Shown here in pieces: positions 48,407-56,455 of a stretch of DNA of 64,000 nt (its first letter is position 1; every line of letters begins with the position of its first letter). A program made the position numbers and the translations under genes. This DNA is from Arthrobacter sp. QXT-31 (GTDB lineage Bacteria; Actinomycetota; Actinomycetes; Actinomycetales; Micrococcaceae). The DNA lies in assembly GCF_001969265.1 (NCBI RefSeq), contig NZ_CP019304.1:3038001-3102000 (forward strand), given 5' to 3'. The notes beneath the pieces were generated by a model, which saw only the letters and a program-made list of their open reading frames with translations, did no database searches and was not told the origin of the DNA.

Positions 48407-48442
48407 TTTCGTATTGTGAGAAAACATTCTTGCCATTCGAGA
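48407..48442 (-). promoter_or_regulatory. tandem IclR-type operator of aceE
   Basis: Boxes TTTCGTATTGTGAGA (48407) and TCTTGCCATTCGAGA (48428), offset 21 bp, ending 37 bp from the aceE start codon. The first matches the box at 27808 in 11 of 15 bases. Confidence 0.65.
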
Positions 48443-48584
48443 TTATCCGGCAGGTCGGATCACGGTCAAACGTGACCGGAAGGGATCTCCGAAATCAGCC
48501 CGGGCACGATCACTCCCGCGGATTGTGACTGCGGGCCCAGGGCTGGGGCATCTTGACCCGAGGGTGATGCAGGTCATACCCTTA

Positions 48585-48620
48585 TTTCACCATTCAACAA
48601 GTTTATTTCGCGATGTGGAA
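48585..48620 (+). promoter_or_regulatory. tandem IclR-type operator of the NCS1 permease operon
   Basis: Boxes TTTCACCATTCAACA (48585) and TTTCGCGATGTGGAA (48606), offset 21 bp, 55 bp before the permease start. The intergenic region also contains GATTGTGACTG at 48521. Confidence 0.7.
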
Positions 48621-48675
48621 TAACAGCACCGCCGCAGGCTCACCACCGCGAATAACAAAGAAACTGGAGAACCAG

Positions 48676-50244
48676 ATGCAAACGACTCCCCCAGTCAGCG
48701 TCGAACCGGCTCCCGCCCCGACAGCGCCGTCGGGCCAGCACGTTCACCAGGCCGAGGCCACCGACGCCCTCTGCCATGCAGCCAGCACAGCCACCGGCCG
48801 CGACATCAGCCCTACCCTCTACAACGCCGACCTCGCACCGACCAAGCGGCAAGGGCGCCGCTGGACGGGCTACAGCATCTTCACCCTGTGGGCGAACGAT
48901 GTGCACAGCCTCGGGAACTACGCGTTCGCCGTCGGGCTCTTTTCCCTGGGCCTGGGAGGCTGGCAAATCCTGACCGCCCTGGCCATCGGCGCCGTCCTGC
49001 TGTTCATCCTGCTCAACTTCTCCGGCTTCATGGGGCAGAAAACAGGCGTTCCGTTTCCCGTCATGAGCCGCATCAGCTTCGGCATCCGCGGCGCCCAGTT
49101 TGCAAGCCTTATCCGCGGTGCGGTGGCGGTGGCCTGGTTCGGCATACAGACGTTCCTGGCCTCGGTGGTGCTCCGGGTCATGCTGGTGGCCATGGTTCCC
49201 TCCCTCCGCGAACTCGACACCAACTCCATCCTCGGTCTGTCCACACTCGGCTGGATCTCCTTCGTGGTGCTGTGGATCGTGCAGCTGGTGATCGTCAGCT
49301 TCGGCATGGAGATGATCCGCAAGTACGAGGCATTCGCCGGGCCCATCATCCTGCTGACCATGGTTCTGCTGGCGATCTGGGTCTTCATCGAGGCACGCGG
49401 CAGCATCCAGTGGACCGGCATCCGCGGGCTTGAGGGCGGTGACATGTGGCGGACCATCTTCGCCGGCGGCGCCCTCTGGGTGGCCATCTACGGAACGTTC
49501 GTCCTGAACTTCTGCGACTTCACCCGCTCCGCCGTGTCCAAGAAGTCGATCGTCCGCGGCAACTTCTGGGGCATCCCCATCAACATGCTCCTCTTCGGCG
49601 CCATTGTGGTGATTCTGGCCGGCGGGCAGTACAAGATCAACGGCACCGTCATCGAAACGCCGTCGGACATTGTCGAAGGCATCCCCAACACGCTGTTCCT
49701 GGTCCTGGCCTGCCTCGCGATCCTCATCCTCACGATCGCAGTGAACCTCATGGCCAACTTCGTCGCCCCGGTCTATGCCCTCACCAACCTTTTCCCCAAG
49801 CGGCTCAACTTCCGCAGCGCGGCCTGGGTGAGCGGCACCATCGGCCTGGTCATCCTGCCGTGGAACCTGTACAACAACCCGCTGGTGATCGTGTACTTCC
49901 TGGGCGGCCTCGGCGCCCTGCTCGGCCCGCTGTTCGGCGTCGTCATGGCCGACTACTGGCTGCTCCGCCGCGGAAAGGTCAACGTCCCCGAGCTCTACAC
50001 CGAAAACGCGGACGGAGCCTACTTCTACAAGAAGGGTGTCAACCCGCGGGCCATCATCGCACTGGTGCCGGCGTCTGTCCTGGCCATCCTCGTCGCGTTC
50101 GTCCCCGCCTTTGAGCCCGCGGCGCCGTTCGCCTGGTTCTTCGGTGCCGGCGTCGGAGCACTGAGCTACTACGTGATTGCCGACCGCAAGCAGCGGTTCC
50201 AGGACGTCGACGGCGAGGCCATCGCCGTCGCCAGCACCCACTAA
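48676..50244 (+). CDS. NCS1 family permease (allantoin/ureide or purine)
   Basis: A 522-residue nucleobase:cation symporter-1 with 12 predicted helices. The conserved N-terminal LAPTKRQGRRWTGYSIFTLWANDVHSLGNY contains the substrate- and sodium-site residues; GIRGAQFASLIRGAVAVAWFG is the second family block. A polar N-terminal tail of about 55 residues comes first. GGAGA precedes the ATG. The tandem operator and the racemase-like gene next door favour allantoin or hydantoin as substrate (inference). Confidence 0.9.
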   Translation: MQTTPPVSVEPAPAPTAPSGQHVHQAEATDALCHAASTATGRDISPTLYNADLAPTKRQGRRWTGYSIFTLWANDVHSLGNYAFAVGLFSLGLGGWQILTALAIGAVLLFILLNFSGFMGQKTGVPFPVMSRISFGIRGAQFASLIRGAVAVAWFGIQTFLASVVLRVMLVAMVPSLRELDTNSILGLSTLGWISFVVLWIVQLVIVSFGMEMIRKYEAFAGPIILLTMVLLAIWVFIEARGSIQWTGIRGLEGGDMWRTIFAGGALWVAIYGTFVLNFCDFTRSAVSKKSIVRGNFWGIPINMLLFGAIVVILAGGQYKINGTVIETPSDIVEGIPNTLFLVLACLAILILTIAVNLMANFVAPVYALTNLFPKRLNFRSAAWVSGTIGLVILPWNLYNNPLVIVYFLGGLGALLGPLFGVVMADYWLLRRGKVNVPELYTENADGAYFYKKGVNPRAIIALVPASVLAILVAFVPAFEPAAPFAWFFGAGVGALSYYVIADRKQRFQDVDGEAIAVASTH

Positions 50245-50256
50245 CTCCCACCCCAC

Positions 50257-50322
50257 CCCAACTGACTCGCACTAGTTGTCGTTTTGAACGCCCAGAACGG
50301 CAACAACTGCGAGTCAGTTGGG
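50257..50322. repeat. palindromic intergenic repeat, family C
   Basis: Perfect 15-bp outer arms CCCAACTGACTCGCA and its complement, continued by an imperfect GTTGTCGTT/AACGGCAAC inner stem. It lies between the permease and the racemase-like gene, and ends 27 bp before the latter's ATG. Confidence 0.82.
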
Positions 50323-50348
50323 CAATCCCCTTCGAGGAGGACACCCAA

Positions 50349-51092
50349 ATGCGCATACTCGTCGCGAACGTCAACACCACCCAGTCCATGACCGACTCCA
50401 TCGCCGCCCAGGCCCGCAGCATCGCGGCGCCCGGAACCGAGATCGTCGGGATCACGCCCCGCTTCGGCGCCGACTCCTGCGAAGGCAACTTTGAGAGCTA
50501 CCTGGCCGCGATCGCCGTGATGGACCGGGTGGTCAACTACCCCGAACCGTTCGACGCCGTCATCCAGGCAGGCTACGGCGAGCACGGCCGGGAGGGGCTG
50601 CAGGAGCTGCTGGACGTGCCCGTCGTCGACATCACCGAGGCGGCGGCCAGCACGGCCATGTTCCTGGGGCACAAATATTCAGTGGTCACCACCCTGGACC
50701 GTGCCGTGCCGCTGATCGAGGACCGGCTCAAGCTGGCAGGGCTCGACGCCCGCTGTGCTTCCGTGCGGGCCAGTGGCATGGCCGTGCTGGAGCTGGAGGA
50801 GGAGCCGGAGCGGGCAGTCGAGGCGATCATCAGCCAGGCCCTGCTGGCCGTCCGGGAGGACAAGGCCGAGGTGATCGTCCTGGGCTGCGGCGGCATGGCC
50901 GGACTGGATGAACAGATCCGGCAGCGCGCCGGAGTGCCCGTGGTGGACGGCGTCGCGGCTGCCGTCACCATCGCCGAGTCCCTGGTCCGGATGCAGCTTT
51001 CCACGTCCAAGGTGCGGACGTACGCCGCCCCGCGGCCCAAGACCGTCATAGGCTGGCCGCTGGCGGCAAACAGCGTCACAGCCACCGCGTAG
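50349..51092 (+). CDS. aspartate/glutamate (hydantoin) racemase family protein
   Basis: A 247-residue member of the Asp/Glu/hydantoin racemase family, which includes allantoin racemase. The second catalytic cysteine is present (C180 in VLGCGGMAGL). The first is replaced: the usual ACF position reads A-G75-Y in VIQAGYGEHG. A one-cysteine enzyme may not racemise by the two-base mechanism. It is co-transcribed with the NCS1 permease. GGAGG lies upstream of the start. Confidence 0.88.
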   Translation: MRILVANVNTTQSMTDSIAAQARSIAAPGTEIVGITPRFGADSCEGNFESYLAAIAVMDRVVNYPEPFDAVIQAGYGEHGREGLQELLDVPVVDITEAAASTAMFLGHKYSVVTTLDRAVPLIEDRLKLAGLDARCASVRASGMAVLELEEEPERAVEAIISQALLAVREDKAEVIVLGCGGMAGLDEQIRQRAGVPVVDGVAAAVTIAESLVRMQLSTSKVRTYAAPRPKTVIGWPLAANSVTATA

Positions 51093-51155
51093 GGTTCCGG
51101 CAGCAGCCTAAGTTCCGGCAGCAGCCGCAGGTTTCAACAGCACAGGAGTAGCAGC

Positions 51156-51917
51156 ATGACCGTTCCATCCACTCCGGCGCGGGTCGCCGTCGTCACCGGC
51201 GCCGGTTCCGGCATCGGGCGCGCGGTTGCCCGGCAAATGCTGGCGGACGGTTACCGGGTGGCCCTGGCGGGCCGGCGCGAGCCGCAGCTGGTGGAGACGG
51301 CGGACGGGCACCCGGAGGCGCTGGCGGTGCCGTGCGACGTCACAGTGCCCGACGACGTCGAGCGCCTTTTCGCTGCAGTCCTCCGGCGCTGGGGCCGGGT
51401 GGACGTCCTGTTCAACAACGCCGGCGTCTTTGGCCCGGCGGCATCGGTGGACGAGATCAGCCTTGCCGACTGGGAAGCCACCGTGGCCGTGAACCTGACC
51501 GGTTCGGTGCTGTGCGCCGGGGCCGCTGTCCGGGCGATGAAGGCGCAGTCGCCGCAGGGCGGCCGGATCATCAACAACGGGTCCATCTCCGCGCACTCAC
51601 CCCGGCCGCGGACCGTTGCCTACGCCGTCACCAAGCACGCCATGACCGGCCTGACCAAGAGCATCGAGCTGGACGGCCGCGAGTTTGGCATCACCTGCGG
51701 GCAGATCGACATCGGCAACACCGCCACGGAAATCATGGACACCATCGGCGTTGGCTCCGGCGCGCTCCAGGCCGACGGCAGCCGCAAGGTGGAGCCGATG
51801 TTCCCGGTGGAGGACGCGGCCCGGGCGGTGCTGATGATGGCGGGGATGCCGCCGTCGGCCAGCGTGGGCTCGGTGGTCATCACAGCCGCCGGAATGCCCT
51901 TCGTCGGCCGCGGCTGA
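51156..51917 (+). CDS. SDR family oxidoreductase
   Basis: A 253-residue classical short-chain dehydrogenase: TGAGSGIG cofactor loop, NNAGVFG, catalytic NNGSISAHS and YAVTK. Substrate unknown. It is the third gene of the permease-racemase operon, so a ureide- or hydantoin-derived carbonyl compound is possible (inference). The leader contains a doubled GTTCCGGCAGCAGCC just after the racemase stop codon. Confidence 0.88.
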   Translation: MTVPSTPARVAVVTGAGSGIGRAVARQMLADGYRVALAGRREPQLVETADGHPEALAVPCDVTVPDDVERLFAAVLRRWGRVDVLFNNAGVFGPAASVDEISLADWEATVAVNLTGSVLCAGAAVRAMKAQSPQGGRIINNGSISAHSPRPRTVAYAVTKHAMTGLTKSIELDGREFGITCGQIDIGNTATEIMDTIGVGSGALQADGSRKVEPMFPVEDAARAVLMMAGMPPSASVGSVVITAAGMPFVGRG

Positions 51918-51942
51918 CCTCACCTGCCCTTCCTTCCTTCCT

Positions 51943-52003
51943 AGTTTTTGTCCAGATATCGCAACTTAAGGGCCCCTCAGCGGCGAATATCTGTACAAAA
52001 ACT
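51943..52003. repeat. palindromic intergenic repeat, family B copy (reverse orientation)
   Basis: Terminal arms AGTTTTTGTCCAGATAT and ATATCTGTACAAAAACT around an asymmetric centre. Read on the minus strand, its centre matches the copies at 53083 and 54757. Confidence 0.85.
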
Positions 52004-52068
52004 TCCCTTCGGGAAGGTCAGCCTGTGGATAACGTCCCGCAGGCCTCCTCGGGGTGCCTCAATGGAAC

Positions 52069-53082
52069 ATGACCAGATTGTCACCGCTCCCAGAGGACAT
52101 CAGTGGCCGGCCGTTCGCCGTCACCGAAGCGGCCGCCGCTGATATCCCCGCCGGCAGGCTCTTCGCCCGAGACATGCACCGTCCCAGCCGGGGCATCCGT
52201 GTACCCAAGTCCTGCAGCCCGGACCTGCCGGCGCTTGTCCGGTCGCACACTGCACTCGATTCGGACAGCTTCGCTGCGCTGCTTACGGCTGCGGAAGTGC
52301 ACGGCGTTCCGTTGCCACCGTGGGCGGAGTTCCGGCCCGACGACGGCGGGCCGGTGACCGCCGTCGTCGAACCGGTGCCGTGGGGCAAGAAGAGCGGGCC
52401 CCATTTCCGGGAGCCGGGGCGGTTCCTGCACCTTTCCCGGGACAGCGGTGGGCCGCTCCCGCGGCGGCGTGGGATCGCCGGGCACCGGCTCAAGATCCGC
52501 GATGGTGATCTTGTTGAGATTGACGGACTCCGGCTGACTTCGGTCGCCCGGACCTGGGTGGACCTCGGTTCCGTCCTGCCCCTCGACGATCTTGTGGTGG
52601 CCGGCGATGCGATCGTCAGTGAGCATGCGAGACTCTTCGGTTTGCCGAGGATTGCCATGGTGCCGCTCGCCGAACTGCGCGCGTTTGTGGACAGGGCCAA
52701 TGGCATCCATGGCGTGCGGAAGGCGCGGCTTGCGCTTGACCTGCTGCGCGTCGGCGTCGACTCTCCGCCCGAAAGCAAGCTCCGCCTGCTGCTGGACGAC
52801 GCCGGTCTTCCGGCGTTCACACCGAACTGCCGTGTGGATGACGTCCTGAACAGGCCGGTCTGGACGGACTTGGGCTGCCCCCGGTACCGGACGTGTCTCG
52901 AGTACGACGGCGTCCATCACCTGACGCCCGAACAGCAGGCACTGGATGCCTACCGGGACCAGCGCGTGACCGACGCGGGCTGGCGGCAGGTAAAAATCAA
53001 CAGCGTCGACATGAACCGCGGCCCCGACTGGGTGGTCTCGAGGGTGCGGCAAGCGCTGCGGAAACAGGGCTGGCAGCTGTAG
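52069..53082 (+). CDS. hypothetical protein, DUF559/endonuclease-like C-terminus
   Basis: A 337-residue protein of a type common in Arthrobacter. The C-terminal 70 residues resemble a PD-(D/E)XK nuclease-like fold (CLEYDGVHHLTPEQQALDAYRDQRVTDAGW), and the N-terminal half resembles AbiEi-type DNA-binding proteins. Activity not established. Family B palindromes flank it on both sides, the downstream one starting at the base after its stop codon, so it may be a cassette (inference). The start is uncertain by five codons. Confidence 0.75.
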   Translation: MTRLSPLPEDISGRPFAVTEAAAADIPAGRLFARDMHRPSRGIRVPKSCSPDLPALVRSHTALDSDSFAALLTAAEVHGVPLPPWAEFRPDDGGPVTAVVEPVPWGKKSGPHFREPGRFLHLSRDSGGPLPRRRGIAGHRLKIRDGDLVEIDGLRLTSVARTWVDLGSVLPLDDLVVAGDAIVSEHARLFGLPRIAMVPLAELRAFVDRANGIHGVRKARLALDLLRVGVDSPPESKLRLLLDDAGLPAFTPNCRVDDVLNRPVWTDLGCPRYRTCLEYDGVHHLTPEQQALDAYRDQRVTDAGWRQVKINSVDMNRGPDWVVSRVRQALRKQGWQL

Positions 53083-53145
53083 GAGTTTTTGTACAGATAT
53101 TGGCCGCTGGAGGCCCCTGAAGTCCCAATAACCGTACAAAAACTC
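53083..53145. repeat. palindromic intergenic repeat, family B copy
   Basis: GAGTTTTTGTACAGATATT at the left and CGTACAAAAACTC at the right, around GGCCGCTGGAGGCCCCTGA. It begins at the base after the upstream stop codon. Confidence 0.85.
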
Positions 53146-53166
53146 AAATGTGACCAACCCTCACAC

Positions 53167-53202
53167 TTCCGTATCGTGAAAAGCTAATTTCCTCTTGCGG
53201 AA
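53167..53202 (+). promoter_or_regulatory. tandem IclR-type operator of dctA
   Basis: Boxes TTCCGTATCGTGAAA (53167) and TTTCCTCTTGCGGAA (53188), offset 21 bp and both well conserved; 69 bp before the dctA start codon. Confidence 0.7.
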
Positions 53203-53271
53203 TATTGTGACCGGGGTTACGTTGGGAACAGACCCCGATCCGGGGCGTTCCCAATTGATAGGTACAGATCA

Positions 53272-54750
53272 ATGAAGATCCCAGATTCCTCGGCGCTGAA
53301 GGCGAGTTCGGCGCCGTCGAAGAAGAAAGGCCTGCACAGGTCGCTCTTCTTCCAAATTCTGATCGCCGTCGTGGCAGGTGTTCTCATAGGACATTTCTGG
53401 CCGAACCTGGGCGCTCAACTGAGGCCGCTTGGTGACGGCTTCATCCAGCTCATCAAGATGATCATCGCGCCGCTGATCTTCCTCGTGATCGTCACGGGAA
53501 TTTCGGCCGTTGGCGACGTCAAGGCGGTCGGAAGGGTAGGAGTCAAGGCTCTCGTCTACTTCACTGTGGCCACGCTTTTCGCCTTGGTCTTCGGTCTGGT
53601 CGTCGGCAACATCGTTCAGCCCGGAGCGGGCCTGAACATCGATCCGAGCACCCTGTCCCAGGAGGCGCTGGACGCCAAGACCGGCCATGCCGCACCGAAG
53701 GACGCGGCGGCATTCATCCTGGACGTTATCCCCACGAGCGTCATCGGTGCCTTCGCCAACAACAGCCTGTTGCAGGTCCTCTTTTTCTCCGTGTTCTTCG
53801 GCGCCGCGATCGTCGTCATCGGCCGTGAGCGGTGCCAGCCGGTCATCAGCCTCATGGAGACGGTCCTGGAACTCGTTTTCAAGATCATGTCCTGGATCAT
53901 GAAGGTTGCCCCGATCGGTGCATTCGGTGCGATGGCCTTCATCATCGGCCAGTATGGTCTGGACACACTCGGTACCTACGCCAAGCTGATTGCCGCCTGC
54001 TACGGTGCCGCGGTTGTGTTCATCGGGCTCCTGTTCCTCGTGGCCTGGGGATTCGCCCGGGTTCCGCTGTGGCAGTTCCTCAAGTACACCCGCGAGGAAT
54101 TTTTGCTGGCGCTCGGCACCGCCTCCACGGAAGCCGTGATGCCGCGCATCATGACCAAGCTGACGAACGCCGGATGCTCCCGCGCCACCACCGGCTTGGT
54201 GGTGCCCACGGGCTACTCGTTCAACCTGGACGGGGCAGCGATTTATCTGTCCATCTCCCTCCTGTTCCTCGCCCAGGCTTTCGGCCACAACCTGGACCTC
54301 GGCCAGCAGCTTGCAGCCCTCGGTGTCCTACTGCTGACCTCGAAGGGCATGGCCGGTGTTCCAGGCTCCTCCTTCCTGGCGCTTTCTGCCACTGCAGCCG
54401 CGCTCGGAATCTTCCCGGTGGCGGGAGTGGCCCTGCTGCTCGGCGCCGACCGGCTCATGGACTCGATGCGAGTGGTGGTCAACCTGCTGGGTAACTGTGT
54501 GGCTACGTTCGTGGTCTCCAAATGGGAGGGCCAGTTCGACCGCAGCGTTATGGCCCGTGCCTTCCGCGGCGAGATCACCAACCACGACTCCGCCGTCATG
54601 CTCGGTGTCGAGGAGGACTTCCAGGACCAGGAGCTGGAGCGGATCAGCAAAGGCGGCCAGGCCTCGCCCAAGTTCCGTGGCGGCCCGACCCCCGGCGAGA
54701 TGCCGGAGTTCGAGATGAGCAGGCCGTCGGCAGCCATCAACCACGAGTAA
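53272..54750 (+). CDS. dctA: C4-dicarboxylate:cation symporter, DctA-like
   Basis: A 492-residue DAACS-family transporter with eight helices and two re-entrant loops. The substrate/cation motif PTGYSFNLDGAAIY and the serine-rich LALGTAST loop are present. DctA members import succinate, fumarate and malate. It carries the same operator as the glyoxylate enzymes, so malate or another C4 acid related to ureide use may be imported under the same signal (inference). The ribosome-binding site is weak. Confidence 0.93.
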   Translation: MKIPDSSALKASSAPSKKKGLHRSLFFQILIAVVAGVLIGHFWPNLGAQLRPLGDGFIQLIKMIIAPLIFLVIVTGISAVGDVKAVGRVGVKALVYFTVATLFALVFGLVVGNIVQPGAGLNIDPSTLSQEALDAKTGHAAPKDAAAFILDVIPTSVIGAFANNSLLQVLFFSVFFGAAIVVIGRERCQPVISLMETVLELVFKIMSWIMKVAPIGAFGAMAFIIGQYGLDTLGTYAKLIAACYGAAVVFIGLLFLVAWGFARVPLWQFLKYTREEFLLALGTASTEAVMPRIMTKLTNAGCSRATTGLVVPTGYSFNLDGAAIYLSISLLFLAQAFGHNLDLGQQLAALGVLLLTSKGMAGVPGSSFLALSATAAALGIFPVAGVALLLGADRLMDSMRVVVNLLGNCVATFVVSKWEGQFDRSVMARAFRGEITNHDSAVMLGVEEDFQDQELERISKGGQASPKFRGGPTPGEMPEFEMSRPSAAINHE

Positions 54751-54756
54751 CATCAG

Positions 54757-54819
54757 GAGTTTTCGTACAGATAATGGCCGCTGAGCGCCTCTGAAGTCGC
54801 GGTATCTGTACAAAAACTC
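54757..54819. repeat. palindromic intergenic repeat, family B copy
   Basis: GAGTTTTCGTACAGATAAT at the left and GGTATCTGTACAAAAACTC at the right, directly after dctA. With 51943 and 53083 it gives three copies in under 3 kb. Confidence 0.85.
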
Positions 54820-54833
54820 AGGAGAAATGAACA

Positions 54834-54886
54834 CAGGATCCCGTCCGGGCTGGCAGCATCAGTCCCGGGCGGGATCCTGGTTTTTA
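54834..54886 (+). terminator. Rho-independent terminator after dctA
   Basis: Stem CAGGATCCCG(T)CCGGG paired with CCCGGGCGGGATCCTG, followed by GTTTTTA. It closes the purine/C4 island on the + strand. Confidence 0.85.
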
Positions 54887-54908
54887 TTCGTGGGCGGGAT
54901 CCCTGCTG

Positions 54909-55331
54909 CTAGAGGGGGAGCAGCGCCGACAGGTCCGCGCGCAGGCCCGAGGCCGCCACGCGGCCGGCGCCCACGGCATCCGCCCAGCTCAGCCGGCCGG
55001 TCACCATCGCAAGCCAGGTGGCGGCGTCGCACTCGATGACATTCGGGGGAGTGCCGCGTGTGTGGCGCGGGCCCTCCACGCACTGGGTGACGCCGAACGG
55101 CGGCACCCGCACCTCCACCGAATTCCCGGGCGCCCGGGCGGTGACCTCCTCGAGCGAGTACCGGACCGCCGTCGCAATCACCGAGCGGGGAACCGCGGGT
55201 GGGGCCGCCGGCCCGGACGCAGCGGACGGTGCGGCAAGGGCAGCGTCCGACGGCGGGACGGCGCCTGCCGCCCACTCGTTCAGGGCCGCCTGGCCGTCCG
55301 CCGGGTCAATTCTGCGGCGCGCAATAGCCAC
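54909..55331 (-). CDS. sterol carrier family protein
   Basis: A 140-residue protein of the SCP2-like family seen next to purine genes in Micrococcaceae. The hydrophobic-pocket fold covers about residues 45-135; the N-terminal 45 residues are Ala/Pro-rich. The GTG start has AAGGAGG five bases upstream. It may bind a lipid; no enzyme activity is known. It is probably co-transcribed with asparaginase (27-bp gap). Confidence 0.8.
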   Translation of the reverse strand: MAIARRRIDPADGQAALNEWAAGAVPPSDAALAAPSAASGPAAPPAVPRSVIATAVRYSLEEVTARAPGNSVEVRVPPFGVTQCVEGPRHTRGTPPNVIECDAATWLAMVTGRLSWADAVGAGRVAASGLRADLSALLPL

Positions 55332-55358
55332 CGGAACCTCCTTGAAAAGCTAAATTTG

Positions 55359-56375
55359 CTAGTCCAGCAGTGCCGAGACGGCGTGGCCCAGGCGGATCTT
55401 GCCCACGGGGCGGCCGCCGCCCAGGACCGGCTCCACCACCTTTTCGAGCACGCTGGAGACGCCGGGAATGTCGACCGCTCCGCAGGCCGCAAGCAGGGTC
55501 AGGCCGACGAGCGAGGTGGCCCGCAGATTGCCGTCAAGCATCTTCAGGGCCACGGACACGCCCTGCGGGGTGGCCATGACCAGGATGCCCTCGGCGCCGA
55601 TCTTGGCGATGACGTCAAGCTCCTCCATCACGATCGTGTTGGCCTCGCCCCTGCCCTGGACGGCCCACGGGTAGTCCAGCATCGAGGTCGCGATGGTCGC
55701 AGCGCGGGCGTTGGAGGTCTTGTCGGACGGGGCCTTGGCGAGGAGGGAGTAGGCACGCGCCAGCCCGGTCAGCGAAATGGCGGCCACCGGAGCGCCGCAG
55801 CCGTCGATGCCCAGGTGCGCGATCCGCTCGCCCGAATACTCTTCGATCACCGTGCGGATCCGCTGCTGCAGCGGATGGTTGGGTTCCAGGTAGCTGTGCG
55901 TGTCCCAGCCGTTTTCGGTGCAGGCCCACAGGAACGCCGCATGCTTCCCCGAGCAATTGAACGCCAGCCGGGACTTGCCCCGCTCGGACCGGGTCAGCCA
56001 GTTACGGGCCGTCTCGTCCTGCGGCCACGCCGCGGGGCACTGCAGCTGGTCCTCCTTGACTCCGGCGGCCTTGAGCATCCCCTCGACGACGTCCATGTGG
56101 TCGAGCGACCCCGTGTGGCTGGCGCAGGCGACGGCCACCTGGGCGCCGCGCAACGGAACACCGGCCTGCATCGCCGCCAGCGCCTGCAGGGGCTTGAGCG
56201 TGGACCGGGCCAGGATGGGCGTGGTGATGTCGCCCAGCTGGGTGACCACGTGGCCGTCCGCGGCGAGGACCACGGCCGCCCCGATGTGGCGGGACTCCAC
56301 GAATCCGCTCCGTTCAACCACGGCGAGTTCGACGGCGGAATCCACAGTGAACGTGGCGTGCGAATTTAGGGCCAT
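55359..56375 (-). CDS. asparaginase (thermolabile AnsA type)
   Basis: A 338-residue asparaginase of the Rhizobium etli AnsA type, not the classical type I/II fold. Markers are RSTLKPLQALA (Ser-Lys nucleophile pair), CASHTGS and NCSGKHAAFL (second Ser/Lys motif). It hydrolyses asparagine to aspartate and ammonia. TAGACT sits six bases before the ATG with no ribosome-binding site, suggesting a leaderless mRNA. Confidence 0.92.
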   Translation of the reverse strand: MALNSHATFTVDSAVELAVVERSGFVESRHIGAAVVLAADGHVVTQLGDITTPILARSTLKPLQALAAMQAGVPLRGAQVAVACASHTGSLDHMDVVEGMLKAAGVKEDQLQCPAAWPQDETARNWLTRSERGKSRLAFNCSGKHAAFLWACTENGWDTHSYLEPNHPLQQRIRTVIEEYSGERIAHLGIDGCGAPVAAISLTGLARAYSLLAKAPSDKTSNARAATIATSMLDYPWAVQGRGEANTIVMEELDVIAKIGAEGILVMATPQGVSVALKMLDGNLRATSLVGLTLLAACGAVDIPGVSSVLEKVVEPVLGGGRPVGKIRLGHAVSALLD

Positions 56376-56455
56376 GGGGCCAGTCTATGGTGCGGCGCGG
56401 GCATTCCCCGGGAGCCGTCCGGGGCTTTTGGCAGGTTAAAGGGGTGCTGAACGAA

